A stretch of 64,000 bases of DNA, from the NCBI GenBank assembly GCA_029893765.1, contig JARXZD010000001.1, forward strand, positions 1 through 64,000, given 5' to 3'. A program made the position numbers and the translations under genes. Below the pieces are notes generated by a model, which did not search any database, was not told the DNA's origin, and saw nothing but the letters and a program-made list of their open reading frames with translations. Positions 8,448 through 18,686 of this stretch are shown piece by piece; positions within the stretch are counted from its first letter, which is position 1, and each line of letters opens with the position of its first letter. Source of the DNA: Bacilli bacterium PM5-9 (GTDB lineage: Bacteria > Bacillota_I > Bacilli_A > JAJDGJ01).

Positions 8448-9800
8448 ATGAAAAGCATGGAAGAAATAGTTAATTATTGTAAAGAAAATGGATTTTTATA
8501 TCCTGGTTCTCAAATATATGGAGGTCTAGCAAACTCTTGGGATTATGGTCCATTAGGAATAGAATTAAAAAGAAATATCCAAAATGCATGGTGGAAAAAA
8601 ATTGTTCAAGAATCACCATATAATGTTGGACTTGATGCAGCAATTTTAATGAATCCAAAAGTTTGGGTTGCAAGTGGACATGTTGGTGGTTTTAGTGATC
8701 CATTAATGGATTGTAAGGATTGTAAAAACAGACATCGTGCTGACCATTTAATTGAAGATAATAGTGATATTAATCCTGCAGGATGGTCACATGAAAAAAT
8801 GGAAGCATTTATAAAAGAGAATGATATTAAATGCCCTAATTGTGGTTCAACTAATTTTAGTGAAATAAAAGAATTTGAATTAATGTTTAAAACACAACAA
8901 GGTGTTATAAGTGGTGAAGGTAATGATATTTATCTACGACCTGAAACTGCTCAAGGGATATTTGTTAACTTTAAAAATGTTGTAAGATCAACTAGAAAGA
9001 AGTTACCATTAGGTATTGCTCAAGTTGGTAAGGCATTTCGAAATGAAATAACTCCAGGTAACTTTATTTTTAGGACAAGAGAATTTGAACAAATGGAATT
9101 AGAGTTCTTCTGTAAACCGGGTACTGATATGGAATGGTTTGCTTATTGGCGTAAATATTGTATGGATTGGTTATTACATTATGGATTAAGTGAAGAAAAT
9201 TTAGTTTATCGTGATCATGAAAAAGATGAACTTTCTCATTATTCAGCTGGAACAGTAGATATTGAATATAAATTTCCTTTTGGACAATCAGAATTATGGG
9301 GAATTGCAAATAGAACAGATTATGATTTAAAAGCACATCAAACTTCATCAAAAGAAAATATGGAATATCATGATCCAATTACAAATGAAAAATATTTGCC
9401 ATATGTAATTGAACCAAGTTTAGGATTAGGTAGAGCATTACTTGCATTTTTATGTGATGCTTATGTAGAAGATGAAGAACGTGGTCCAATTTTAAAAATA
9501 CATCATGATTTAGCTCCATATAAAATGTGTGTAATGCCTTTACAAAAACAGCAAGCTGATAAAGCATTTGAAGTATATCAAAAACTTGCTAAAAAATATA
9601 TGGTTGAGTATGAAGCATCAGGTAATATTGGTAAAAGATATAAAAGACAAGATTTAATTGGAACACCATACTGTATCACAATTGATTTTGATACAGAGAA
9701 TGATGATAGTGTAACAATTAGAGATCGTGATACTATGCAACAAGTAAGAGTTAAAATTTCAGATTTGGAAGGTTATTTTGCTGATAAATTTGATTTATAA
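8448..9800 (+). CDS. glyQS: Glycine--tRNA ligase, alpha2 type
   Basis: This is the single-chain dimeric glycyl-tRNA synthetase, not the alpha2beta2 type. The 450-aa protein has motif 1 and the GLANSWDYGPLG segment near the N terminus, a CKDCK...CPNCG zinc-like insertion, motif 2 in FRNEITPGNFIFRTREFEQ and motif 3 in EPSLGLGRALLAFL. The anticodon-binding domain is C-terminal. A strong AGGAGG at 8435-8440 sits across the recO stop. No T-box or other leader is present, so expression follows the operon. Confidence 0.96.
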   Translation: MKSMEEIVNYCKENGFLYPGSQIYGGLANSWDYGPLGIELKRNIQNAWWKKIVQESPYNVGLDAAILMNPKVWVASGHVGGFSDPLMDCKDCKNRHRADHLIEDNSDINPAGWSHEKMEAFIKENDIKCPNCGSTNFSEIKEFELMFKTQQGVISGEGNDIYLRPETAQGIFVNFKNVVRSTRKKLPLGIAQVGKAFRNEITPGNFIFRTREFEQMELEFFCKPGTDMEWFAYWRKYCMDWLLHYGLSEENLVYRDHEKDELSHYSAGTVDIEYKFPFGQSELWGIANRTDYDLKAHQTSSKENMEYHDPITNEKYLPYVIEPSLGLGRALLAFLCDAYVEDEERGPILKIHHDLAPYKMCVMPLQKQQADKAFEVYQKLAKKYMVEYEASGNIGKRYKRQDLIGTPYCITIDFDTENDDSVTIRDRDTMQQVRVKISDLEGYFADKFDL

Positions 9801-9811
9801 TTGGTGATAAA

Positions 9812-11575
9812 ATGAAAAAAATTGATGATACAACAATTGAAGAAATAAAAAATAAAAATGATATAGTTGATGTGCTTTCAAATTATATCTTCTTAACTAA
9901 AAAGGGAAAAAACTATGTGTCTTTGTGCCCATTTCATAATGATACAAATCCATCAATGGTTATTTCTCAAGAAAAACAAATTTATAAATGCTTTTCTTGT
10001 GGAGCAGGTGGAGATGTAGTTAATTTTGTAAAAGAGTATGAGAAAATTAGTTTTGTCGATTCATTATTAAAACTTGCTAGTAGAGCAGGAATTGAAATTG
10101 CTGTTGAGAATACTACAAATAATATTTCAAATGATTTAAAGGAATATTATAAGATTAATAGTGAAGTTAATAATTTATATCAATATTTGTTAGTTGAAGG
10201 GCATAGTGATTTTGCTTTAAACTATTTACATACTAGAGGTATTGATGATAAATTAATAGAAAAATTTAGGTTAGGGTATTGTTCATCAAATGAAGTTGTA
10301 TCAAATTTAATAAAACAAAAAGGTTATGATGATAAAAAGGCTGTTGAATTAGGACTATTAAATATTAAAGGTAATGAGTTAGTTGATAATTACCAAAATA
10401 GAATAATATATCCAATAATAGACATTTATGATAATGTATTAGGTTTTACATGTCGAGCATTGAATAATGCAACACCAAAGTATATAAATTCAATTGAGTC
10501 TAAAATATTTAATAAATCAAGAATACTGTATAATATTAATAATGCAAAAGATTCAATTAAAAAAAATAAAAGTGTTTATATTTTAGAAGGACCAAATGAT
10601 GTTATTGCATTCTATAAAGCAAACATTGAAAATGCTGTATGTGTTATGGGAACAGCATTAACAAGTGAACATATATCAGTATTAAAAACATTAGGTATTA
10701 AAGAAATTATATTAGGTTTTGATGGTGATGATGCTGGTAAAAAAGCAACTATTAATGCAATTAAGCTTTTACAAAAAGAAAAATTAAGTATTAAGTATTT
10801 AGATTTTGGTAGTAGTGATCCTGATGAGTTTTTAAATAATCATGGATTTCAAAAGTTCACTGAGTTAGTATCTCAGCCAAAATCAGCTATTGAATTTAAG
10901 ATTAATTATGAGTTTAATCAAATCAATACAAACAATTATCAAGAGAAAAAAAACATTGTTGTTAAAATAGTAAATGATTTAAATAATATTCTTGATGAGT
11001 TTGATAAGGAATATTATTACAACTATCTAGCAAATTTATCGGGTATTTCTTTTGATTTAATAAAAACATTTGCAAGTAAAAAACAACCTGTAATAACAAA
11101 ACAAGTAAAATTAGATAAACCAAAAGTAACAAAACGTAGTGATTTAGAGAATGCTGCAATTAATGCATTATATTATATGATGAATGATTATAAATATTAT
11201 GAAATTTTTAATAAAGAAATTGGAACGTTTATTAATGCAAAATATCGTCGTTTATATAATGTAATTGCTGCATATTATCTTGAGATGAATACTTTAAACA
11301 TTATTGATATTCAAGAAATGGATATTGATGACGAACTAAAATTAGCTTTAAAAGAAATTTATTTATCTTATAATTATGACATCTACAATGATAAAGAAAT
11401 ATTTTTAGATAGTATAAGTACTTTGAAATTAGAAAAATACTACCTTGAAATAGAAAAATTACAAGATGAATTAAAGAACTTAGCTGATCCAATAAAAAAA
11501 GCAGAGTTATCAATAAAAATTTTAGAAATAAATGCAATAATAAATAAAGCAAAGTATAATAAATTTAATAAGTAA
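9812..11575 (+). CDS. dnaG: DNA primase
   Basis: DnaG makes RNA primers for replication. The 587-aa protein has the CHC2 zinc finger (C39, H42, C60, C63), the DnaG catalytic core and a TOPRIM domain with YILEGPNDVIAF and the metal-binding GFDGDDAGKKA segment. A helical C-terminal region binds the replicative helicase DnaB/DnaC. The gene ends four bases before the rpoD ORF, the classic dnaG-rpoD part of the macromolecular synthesis operon. Confidence 0.97.
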   Translation: MKKIDDTTIEEIKNKNDIVDVLSNYIFLTKKGKNYVSLCPFHNDTNPSMVISQEKQIYKCFSCGAGGDVVNFVKEYEKISFVDSLLKLASRAGIEIAVENTTNNISNDLKEYYKINSEVNNLYQYLLVEGHSDFALNYLHTRGIDDKLIEKFRLGYCSSNEVVSNLIKQKGYDDKKAVELGLLNIKGNELVDNYQNRIIYPIIDIYDNVLGFTCRALNNATPKYINSIESKIFNKSRILYNINNAKDSIKKNKSVYILEGPNDVIAFYKANIENAVCVMGTALTSEHISVLKTLGIKEIILGFDGDDAGKKATINAIKLLQKEKLSIKYLDFGSSDPDEFLNNHGFQKFTELVSQPKSAIEFKINYEFNQINTNNYQEKKNIVVKIVNDLNNILDEFDKEYYYNYLANLSGISFDLIKTFASKKQPVITKQVKLDKPKVTKRSDLENAAINALYYMMNDYKYYEIFNKEIGTFINAKYRRLYNVIAAYYLEMNTLNIIDIQEMDIDDELKLALKEIYLSYNYDIYNDKEIFLDSISTLKLEKYYLEIEKLQDELKNLADPIKKAELSIKILEINAIINKAKYNKFNK

Positions 11576-11587
11576 AGGGTGTTGAGT

Positions 11588-12760
11588 ATGGTAAAAGTAG
11601 TAAGTTTAGAAGATATCAAACAAGAGTTGATTAAACACAGCAAGGAAAAAGAAGACAATTTATTAACTCAAGATATGGTAATGGACTATATTAAGGATTA
11701 TGATTTTAGTGAAGATGATATTGATAATATTTTTACTTTCTTAAATGAGGAATCATTAATGGTTAATGATATTGCTGATTTTGAAGATATTGATGATGAT
11801 GTTGATATAACATCTGATATTGAATTAGCAAGTGATGAAGAAGAAAGTGATTTTGATGAGTATGACTTGAATGGTGTATATGATAAAGATTATTATGATG
11901 CTAATTTGACACTATCAAGTAATGTTAAAATTAATGATCCTGTTAAAATGTATTTAAAAGAAATAGGTGGCGTTAATTTATTATCAAACGAGGAAGAAAT
12001 TGCTTTAGCAAAAAGAATTATTGATGGCGATGAAGAAGCAAAAAAGGAATTAACTAGTGCTAACTTAAGATTAGTTGTTTCAATCGCAAAACGATATGTA
12101 GGTCGTGGAATGTTGTTTTTAGATTTAATTCAAGAAGGTAATATGGGATTAATTAAAGCAGTAGAAAAATATGATCATACTAAAGGATTTAAATTTTCAA
12201 CATATGCAACATGGTGGATTAGACAAGCTATTACACGTGCAATTGCCGATCAAGCAAGAACAATTAGAATTCCTGTTCATATGGTTGAAACAATTAATAA
12301 ACTTACTAAAATACAAAGAAATCTTGTTCAAGAATTAGGAAGAGATCCTCGTCCAGAAGAAATTGCAGCTGAAATGCCAGGAATGACTGCAGACAAAGTA
12401 AGAGAAATTCAAAAAATATCACTAGACCCAGTTAGTTTTGAAACACCAATTGGAGAAGAGGATGACTCACATTTAGGTGATTTTATTGAAGATAGTGAAG
12501 CTTTATCACCATTTGATTATGCAGCAAATGAATTATTGAAAGATGAATTAAATGAAGTATTACTTGAACTTACTGATCGTGAAGAAAAAGTATTACGTTT
12601 ACGTTTTGGTTTAGAAGATGGAAAAACTAGAACACTTGAAGAAGTTGGCAAAGAGTTTAATGTTACTAGAGAGCGTATTAGACAAATTGAAGCAAAAGCA
12701 TTAAGAAAATTAAAACACCCATCACGTTCAAAAAGATTAAGGGATTTCATGATAAAATAA
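11588..12760 (+). CDS. rpoD: Primary RNA polymerase sigma factor RpoD/SigA
   Basis: Housekeeping sigma factor. Region 1.2 begins near [11 protein letters not shown], region 2 contains [16 protein letters not shown] and the -10-binding [11 protein letters not shown] segment, and region 4.2 ends in [19 protein letters not shown]. The N-terminal acidic region 1.1 is short and rich in Asp and Glu. I place the start at ATG 11588 because AAGGG lies at 11575-11579. A GTG at 11579 would add three residues. It shares one base with the trmK start. Confidence 0.95.
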   Translation: MVKVVSLEDIKQELIKHSKEKEDNLLTQDMVMDYIKDYDFSEDDIDNIFTFLNEESLMVNDIADFEDIDDDVDITSDIELASDEEESDFDEYDLNGVYDKDYYDANLTLSSNVKINDPVKMYLKEIGGVNLLSNEEEIALAKRIIDGDEEAKKELTSANLRLVVSIAKRYVGRGMLFLDLIQEGNMGLIKAVEKYDHTKGFKFSTYATWWIRQAITRAIADQARTIRIPVHMVETINKLTKIQRNLVQELGRDPRPEEIAAEMPGMTADKVREIQKISLDPVSFETPIGEEDDSHLGDFIEDSEALSPFDYAANELLKDELNEVLLELTDREEKVLRLRFGLEDGKTRTLEEVGKEFNVTRERIRQIEAKALRKLKHPSRSKRLRDFMIK

Positions 12761-13425
12761 TGAAACTTACAAATAGGTTAGGTAAAGTAGCATCTTTAGT
12801 AAATAAAGGTGCTACTTTAGTAGATATTGGATGCGATCATGGTTTTTTATCGATTTTTCTTTTAGAAAATCAGATTATTAATAAAGCATATGCTTGTGAT
12901 ATTAATCAAGGACCGTTGAATAATGTTAAAGAAAATGTTAAAAAACATGGTTTGAATGATAAAATAGAGTGTATTTTAAGTGATGGATTAAAAGAGCTAA
13001 CAAACATTGAATTTGATACAGTGGTTATAGCTGGAATGGGTGGTAGTTTAATAGTAGATATTTTAGAAGAGGCAAAAAAAATAATAGTCAATAAACAAAT
13101 AATTGTTCAACCAAACATTAATTCGTACGGGTTAAGAAAATGGTTGATAGAAAATAATTTTAAAATTGATAATGAAATTTTAGTTGATGATAATAATATT
13201 ATTTATGAAATTATTGAAGCAAATCAAGGATGTAATGTAAAATACAATGATTTTGAATTATCGTATGGAAAAATAAATTTATCTAATGAAAGTTCACTAT
13301 TAATAAATAAAATGAATGATGATTTAAATAAATATCAGAGAATTATTAAGCAACTACCAAAAGACAGTGATAAATATATAGAATTCAATAAAAAAATATT
13401 AGAAATTGAGGAGTATTTAAAATGA
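12760..13425 (+). CDS. trmK: tRNA (adenine(22)-N1)-methyltransferase TrmK
   Basis: TrmK methylates N1 of A22 in the D-loop of Gram-positive tRNAs. The 221-aa protein has a Rossmann SAM-binding loop VDIGCDHGFLSIFL near residues 21-34, an acidic second motif AYACDINQGP and the VIAGMGG motif that is characteristic of the family. The ATG overlaps the last base of the rpoD stop codon. The order rpoD-trmK-Nif3-like is well conserved in Firmicutes. Confidence 0.93.
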   Translation: MKLTNRLGKVASLVNKGATLVDIGCDHGFLSIFLLENQIINKAYACDINQGPLNNVKENVKKHGLNDKIECILSDGLKELTNIEFDTVVIAGMGGSLIVDILEEAKKIIVNKQIIVQPNINSYGLRKWLIENNFKIDNEILVDDNNIIYEIIEANQGCNVKYNDFELSYGKINLSNESSLLINKMNDDLNKYQRIIKQLPKDSDKYIEFNKKILEIEEYLK

Positions 13426-14141
13426 AATTAAATAATCTCTTAAATGAAATTGAAAAAAAATATCCCCAAACTTTACAAGAAGAATGGGATAGTTCAGGAT
13501 TAATAATTAATAATGAAGATGTTTCAAAAATTTTGGTGTGTCTTGATGTAACAAGTAATGTTTTAGATTATGCAAAAACAAATAATTTTGATTTGATTAT
13601 TTCACATCATCCTTTAATTTTTATGGATTATTGCTTGTCTTATGATTATATAAGAGATATTTTTCAAAACGCCTATGCATCAAAAATTTCACTATATAGT
13701 ATGCATACTAATTTTGATAATCATAACCTTGGAATGAATGATTTATTTGTGAAAAAACTAGATTATTTGAAAAATGATAGTAATAATATGTTAGTGACAT
13801 TTAATGTTGATGATAATTTATATTTAAAACTATCAAAAGTATGTCATGATAAAATTAGAGTTTATAATAAGAAAGATAATCCAAAAAAAGCTGCAGTAGT
13901 TTTAGGAGCTGGCGGTTCATTTTTAGAGGAAATTAAAATACTTAATTGCGATGTATTTATTTCAAGTGAGTTTAAGCATCATGAGATATTATATGCAATT
14001 GAAAACAATATTACATTGATTGATGTAAGTCATCAAGCTGAAATGATATTTGTTGATGAAATATGTGAGTACTTAAAAAATAATTATAATGAATTAGAAA
14101 TTGAAGGATATCAAGATTATTATTCAATATCAGATAAATAA
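13422..14141 (+). CDS. Nif3-like dinuclear metal centre protein (YqfO family)
   Basis: Member of the NIF3/YbgI/YqfO family, often labelled GTP cyclohydrolase 1 type 2, with uncertain biochemical role. The paired metal site is visible as SHHPLIF (His62, His63), Asp100 in MHTNFDNH and a C-terminal HQAEMIFVDE. At 239 aa it lacks the inserted PII-like domain found in the Bacillus protein. It overlaps trmK by four bases and ends the housekeeping operon before a terminator. Confidence 0.88.
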   Translation: MKLNNLLNEIEKKYPQTLQEEWDSSGLIINNEDVSKILVCLDVTSNVLDYAKTNNFDLIISHHPLIFMDYCLSYDYIRDIFQNAYASKISLYSMHTNFDNHNLGMNDLFVKKLDYLKNDSNNMLVTFNVDDNLYLKLSKVCHDKIRVYNKKDNPKKAAVVLGAGGSFLEEIKILNCDVFISSEFKHHEILYAIENNITLIDVSHQAEMIFVDEICEYLKNNYNELEIEGYQDYYSISDK

Positions 14142-14186
14142 AAAGAATTAAACATTTTAAATAATGATATTTTTTATACAAAAATA

Positions 14187-14220
14187 AGAGTATGTTAGAT
14201 ATTTAACATTCTCTTTTTAT
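14187..14220 (+). terminator. Intrinsic terminator after the rpoD operon
   Basis: An 11-bp stem with one mismatch (14187-14197 with 14204-14214) is followed by a T tract. It separates the housekeeping run from hydE. Confidence 0.8.
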
Positions 14221-14248
14221 TATATTAAAGGATATTTTTTAACAATAG

Positions 14249-14257
14249 TGATATAAT
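14249..14257 (+). promoter_or_regulatory. Extended -10 promoter for hydEGF
   Basis: TGATATAAT (TG-N-TATAAT) lies 25 bases before hydE, just after the upstream terminator. No consensus -35 is seen. Confidence 0.6.
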
Positions 14258-14281
14258 ATAAGTGATTAGAAGGTTGATATA

Positions 14282-15391
14282 ATGATTTTAAAAAATTATT
14301 ACAAAAAAAATAGTGATGAAGTAAACAATAATCTTAAGAAATTAATTAACAAATTAGATATTGGTGAAAAATTATCCAAGTCTGATTTTTTAATGATATT
14401 AGATTTTTTTAATTATGAGTTATTACCTTTTTTACAAGAAAAAGCATATTTAAAAAATAAAAGTGTTTATAATAATTCAGTATATATAAGAGGTTTAATT
14501 GAAATAAGTAATTTTTGTAAAAATGATTGTTTATATTGTGGAATTAGAAGAAGTAATAATAAAGTTAAAAGATATCGTTACAATAAGGAAATGATAGTAA
14601 CCATAGTGCAAAATGCTTATCAAAAAGGATATAGAACAATTGTTTTGCAAGGTGGAGAAGATAATTATTATAATGATGAAACCTTAATTGATATTATTAA
14701 AACTATAAAAAAGATGTATCCTGATCTAATAGTTACTTTATCATTAGGGGAAAGAGATAAAGAAAGTTATCAAAAATTATTTAACGCTGGTGCATCAAGA
14801 TATTTGTTACGACATGAAAGTGCAAGTAAAGATCATTATCAAAAAATACATCCTTCTAACATGAAATTAGAATATCGAATAGAATGCTTAAAAAATCTAA
14901 AAGAAATAGGTTATCAAACAGGAGCAGGCTTTATGGTAGGAAGTCCATATCAGGAAAATAAAGATTTAGTTGAAGACTTAATGTTTATTCAAGAATTTCA
15001 GCCAGAAATGATTGGAATAGGACCATTTTTAAAACATATTGATACACCATTTAAAAAACAAGAAAATGCAGATATCAATCATGTTTTAACATTATATGCA
15101 TTAGCAAGACTTATTGTTCCAAATGCATTAATACCATCAACAACAGCAACATCCTCATTAACACCAAGTGGTCGTTATCAAGCATTGTGTTCAGGTTGTA
15201 ATGTTATCATGATAAATTTATCATCACAAGATAATAGAAAAGATTATAAATTGTATGAAAATAAAGTTTATCAAGGTGATGAATCATTAGAGTATGTAGA
15301 TTTAATTGAAAGTGATATAAATAAAGCAGGATTAAGAATTGATTTTAGTCAAGGAAACCATAGTAAAGGAAAGGAAGATTTAAATGAATAG
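14282..15391 (+). CDS. hydE: [FeFe]-hydrogenase maturase HydE (radical SAM)
   Basis: HydE is a radical SAM enzyme that, with HydG and HydF, builds the 2Fe subcluster of the [FeFe]-hydrogenase H-cluster. The 369-aa protein has the SAM cluster motif C79-x3-C83-x2-C86 and the biotin-synthase-like barrel. Its C-terminal LCSGC cysteines resemble those that bind a second cluster in some HydE proteins. AGAAGG precedes the ATG. The 8-base overlap with hydG and the order hydE-hydG-hydF make the assignment firm. The hydrogenase itself is not in the window. Confidence 0.95.
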   Translation: MILKNYYKKNSDEVNNNLKKLINKLDIGEKLSKSDFLMILDFFNYELLPFLQEKAYLKNKSVYNNSVYIRGLIEISNFCKNDCLYCGIRRSNNKVKRYRYNKEMIVTIVQNAYQKGYRTIVLQGGEDNYYNDETLIDIIKTIKKMYPDLIVTLSLGERDKESYQKLFNAGASRYLLRHESASKDHYQKIHPSNMKLEYRIECLKNLKEIGYQTGAGFMVGSPYQENKDLVEDLMFIQEFQPEMIGIGPFLKHIDTPFKKQENADINHVLTLYALARLIVPNALIPSTTATSSLTPSGRYQALCSGCNVIMINLSSQDNRKDYKLYENKVYQGDESLEYVDLIESDINKAGLRIDFSQGNHSKGKEDLNE

Positions 15392-16745
15392 TTTTATTGA
15401 TAGTAATTATATTGAAGAGCTACTAAAGAAAACAGAAAACTCATCATATGATGAAGTAGAGGCAGTATTAAAAAAGGCTGAGTTAAAAAAAGGATTAGAT
15501 CACAAAGACGTTGCTGTATTATTAAATATTAATGATAAAGAACAAATAGATAGATTACATAAAATATCTTTTGATATTAAAAAGACAATTTATGGAGATC
15601 GTGTTGTTTTATTTGCTCCATTATATATAGCGAATTATTGTGTAAATAACTGTACATATTGTGGTTATAAAAGAGATAATGATATTAATAGAACAAAATT
15701 ATCATTAGAACAAATTGAAAAAGAAGTTAAATCATTAGAGAAAATAGGACATAAAAGATTAGCATTAGAAGTTGGAGAAGATGCTAAAAATGTTGATATA
15801 GATTATATTGTAGATGCGATTAAAACAGTTTATAAATCAGGTGATATAAGAAGAATAAATGTTAATATTGCTGCAACAACTAAAGAAGATTATGAAAAAT
15901 TAGCTCAAGCAGAAATTGGAACATATATCTTATTTCAAGAAACATACCATAAACCAACATATAAAGACTTACACCCAGATTCATTAAAAGGTAATTATGA
16001 AAGACAATTATACGCACATCATAAAGCAATTGAAGCAGGATTAGATGATGTTGGTGGTGGAGTTTTATTAGGACTATATGATCATCGATTTGATATTATA
16101 GCGTTAATGATTCATAACGAGGAATTATTAAAAAATTATGGAGTTGAATTTCATACAATATCAGTACCAAGAATTAGAAAAGCAAATGGTGTAGATTTAG
16201 ATGAGTATCCACATTTAATTGATGATGATACATTTGTTAAATTAGTATCAATTATTAGAGTTGCTGCACCTCATGTTGGTATGATTTTATCTACTAGAGA
16301 AGATGAAGATATGAGAAGAAAATTAATCAACCAAGGTATTTCACAAATTTCAGCAAACTCAAAAACTACGGTAGGTGGTTATGCTGATGAAAGTGCTTCA
16401 TCTCAATTTGAAGTAGGTGATGAAAGATCATTACTAGATACAATGAAAGATTTACTAAGAGATGGTAATCTTCCATCATATTGCACAGCATGTTATCGTA
16501 TGGGAAGAACTGGACAAGAGTTTCATGACCAAGTAGAAACGCTAAAAATTGCTCAAATGTGTCATCCAAATGCAATTTTAACAACCTTAGAATATGCATT
16601 AGATTGTAAAGATCAAGAGATGTATGATTTAGCATATCCATTCTTATTAGAACAAATTGAAAAAATTAATGATCCAGCAATTAAAACCAAAATCACTTCA
16701 TATTTTAAAAGAATTGAAAATGGTGAAAGAGATTTATATATCTAA
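15384..16745 (+). CDS. hydG: [FeFe]-hydrogenase maturase HydG (tyrosine lyase)
   Basis: HydG splits tyrosine and yields the CO and cyanide ligands of the H-cluster as an Fe(CO)2CN synthon. The 453-aa protein has the radical SAM motif C86-x3-C90-x2-C93. It also has the C-terminal C367-x2-C370 in CTACYRMGRTG, which binds the second auxiliary cluster and separates HydG from the thiamine enzyme ThiH. It overlaps hydE by eight bases and shares one base with the hydF start. Confidence 0.96.
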   Translation: MNSFIDSNYIEELLKKTENSSYDEVEAVLKKAELKKGLDHKDVAVLLNINDKEQIDRLHKISFDIKKTIYGDRVVLFAPLYIANYCVNNCTYCGYKRDNDINRTKLSLEQIEKEVKSLEKIGHKRLALEVGEDAKNVDIDYIVDAIKTVYKSGDIRRINVNIAATTKEDYEKLAQAEIGTYILFQETYHKPTYKDLHPDSLKGNYERQLYAHHKAIEAGLDDVGGGVLLGLYDHRFDIIALMIHNEELLKNYGVEFHTISVPRIRKANGVDLDEYPHLIDDDTFVKLVSIIRVAAPHVGMILSTREDEDMRRKLINQGISQISANSKTTVGGYADESASSQFEVGDERSLLDTMKDLLRDGNLPSYCTACYRMGRTGQEFHDQVETLKIAQMCHPNAILTTLEYALDCKDQEMYDLAYPFLLEQIEKINDPAIKTKITSYFKRIENGERDLYI

Positions 16746-17929
16746 TGGAAAAAATACCTTCATTAATACCTACAATAGTCTTTATTGGTAAGATGAATGC
16801 TGGTAAATCTAGTTTAATAAACGCAATTACAAATCAAGAAGTATCAATAGTTAGTGATATTCCTGGTACAACAAGTGATGAAATTGTAAAAAGAATGGAG
16901 TTACTTAATGTTGGACCGATTAATTTAATTGATACAGCTGGTTTTAATGATGAAAGTGATCTTGGAGATAAAAGAGTAGCTAAAACAAATAAAGCTCTTA
17001 AAAGGGCTGATTTAGTTATCTATTTAATTGATGCAAATGATTCTTTTGATTTAAAAGAATATGATGCAATTTCATCAAAGAAAATAATCGTTTTTTCAAA
17101 AATTGATTTAATAAGTGATGATAAAAAAACAAAGCTACAAAATAAGTATCCAAATGCATTATTTATTAGTGTAAATCAAGAGAAAACAATAAATGATTTA
17201 AAGAATAAACTCACAACATTATTTCAAGAAAATGAAGAGGGTTTATTAAAGAATATTAAATTAAAACATAAGAAAATAATTCATGTCATTCCAATTGATA
17301 GTGAAGCACCAAAAGGAAGATTAATCTTACCACAAATGCAACTATTAAGAGAATGTTTAGATTTAGATATAGTTTCAATTGTTTTAAAAGAAAACGAATT
17401 AGAAAATTATTTAGAAAAAAATGATGATATAGACTTAATAGTAACCGATTCACAAGCATTTAAAATTGTAAGTCAAATTAATAATGAAAGATTTTTCTTG
17501 ACATCATATTCAATTTTACAAGCTAATCAAAAGGGTGATTTACAATTATTTGTTGAAAATATCAATTATTTACAAAAATTAAGTAATCCCAAAATATTAA
17601 TTATGGAATCATGTTCTCATAATACAAGTCATGAAGACATTGGAAAAGTTAAAATTCCTAAAATGTTAAATGAAATGATAGATGGTAATGTAGAATTTGA
17701 GTTTGTGATGGGACATGATTTTCCTGATGAAATAAAAAACTATGATTTTATTGTTCATTGTGGAAGTTGCATGCTTTCAAAAGAAATAATGCAAAAAAGA
17801 ATTAAAATTGCTAATGATGATAATATCCCAATTACTAATTATGGATTGATTATTGCTCATTATAATGGTATATTAAATGAAGCAATTAAAATTTTTAATA
17901 TAAAGGGTGTAATTAATGAAAAGAAATAG
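16745..17929 (+). CDS. hydF: [FeFe]-hydrogenase maturation GTPase HydF
   Basis: HydF is the GTPase scaffold on which the H-cluster precursor is assembled and handed to the hydrogenase. The 394-aa protein has an N-terminal GTPase domain (G1 GKMNAGKSS at 15-23, DTAG, SKID). The C-terminal cluster-binding site comprises C290 and H292 in SCSHNTSHED together with C339 and C342 in HCGSC. The GKVKIPKML segment is typical. The stop overlaps the next gene by 14 bases, so the following pseudo-subtilase is translated with it. Confidence 0.96.
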   Translation: MEKIPSLIPTIVFIGKMNAGKSSLINAITNQEVSIVSDIPGTTSDEIVKRMELLNVGPINLIDTAGFNDESDLGDKRVAKTNKALKRADLVIYLIDANDSFDLKEYDAISSKKIIVFSKIDLISDDKKTKLQNKYPNALFISVNQEKTINDLKNKLTTLFQENEEGLLKNIKLKHKKIIHVIPIDSEAPKGRLILPQMQLLRECLDLDIVSIVLKENELENYLEKNDDIDLIVTDSQAFKIVSQINNERFFLTSYSILQANQKGDLQLFVENINYLQKLSNPKILIMESCSHNTSHEDIGKVKIPKMLNEMIDGNVEFEFVMGHDFPDEIKNYDFIVHCGSCMLSKEIMQKRIKIANDDNIPITNYGLIIAHYNGILNEAIKIFNIKGVINEKK

Positions 17930-18686
17930 AGCAATAGCAATCGTCTTAATTCTAGCAACAATAATTATGATTGTTTTAATAGTAAGAGATATTACAAATT
18001 CAAGTTTTTTAGAAAATAAAGGAAAAACAGAAAAAGTAAGTGATAATGGTTTGATTGCAATTATTGATAGTGGTGCAAATTTAAATCATGTAAATTATGA
18101 TGAAAAATTAAAAATATCAAAATACAATGTTTTGAATGATTCTGAGGATATTTCAGATGAGTCAAAACGTGGAACACTTTTATTTAGTGCATTGTATAAT
18201 GATATTTATAGTATGAATAAAAAGAATGATGTTTTAATAATTAAGGCATTTAAAGATGCTAATGAAATTGATGGAAATAATGTTGCAAAAGCACTAGATT
18301 ATGCATGTAATCAAAAGGCTGATATTGTAAATTTAAGTTTTTCAATTCCTCAAAATACACTTGTTGATGAAGCAATAAAAACATGTGCATTTAAAGGTTC
18401 AACAATAGTTGCTATGAGTGATGGTAATAGTGAAGATTTATCATACCCAGCAAGCAATAATGATGTTATTTCTGTATCAAAATTAAATAACAAATCTAAA
18501 ACTGATGTAAAAGTTGATACAAGTCAGCAAAGAGTATGTATTAAAAATAAATGTAATCCAAATAGTAATGTTGCACTAAGTACAATTTATGCGACAGGTT
18601 ATTTAATTGATTACAAGGATAAAAATAAAACAGCAAGCAATTTGATTTTAAAGCCAAGCTATCAAATAAATGTCATAGAAAAATAA
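17916..18686 (+). CDS. Membrane-anchored subtilisin-fold protein lacking catalytic His and Ser
   Basis: The 256-aa protein has a basic start and one membrane helix (about residues 6-23), then a compact S8 subtilase-like domain. The Asp motif IAIIDSG is intact (D51). The usual HGT becomes KRGT (R85 where His is expected), and the usual GTSMA becomes NSNVA (N218 where Ser is expected). Other fold landmarks remain: the VLIIKAF strand, the ADIVNLSFSIP strand and SYPASNNDVISVS. Two of three catalytic residues are therefore missing, so protease activity is unlikely. It overlaps hydF by 14 bases and ends at a bidirectional terminator. Function is unknown, possibly a binding or scaffold protein. Confidence 0.8.
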   Translation: MKRNRAIAIVLILATIIMIVLIVRDITNSSFLENKGKTEKVSDNGLIAIIDSGANLNHVNYDEKLKISKYNVLNDSEDISDESKRGTLLFSALYNDIYSMNKKNDVLIIKAFKDANEIDGNNVAKALDYACNQKADIVNLSFSIPQNTLVDEAIKTCAFKGSTIVAMSDGNSEDLSYPASNNDVISVSKLNNKSKTDVKVDTSQQRVCIKNKCNPNSNVALSTIYATGYLIDYKDKNKTASNLILKPSYQINVIEK

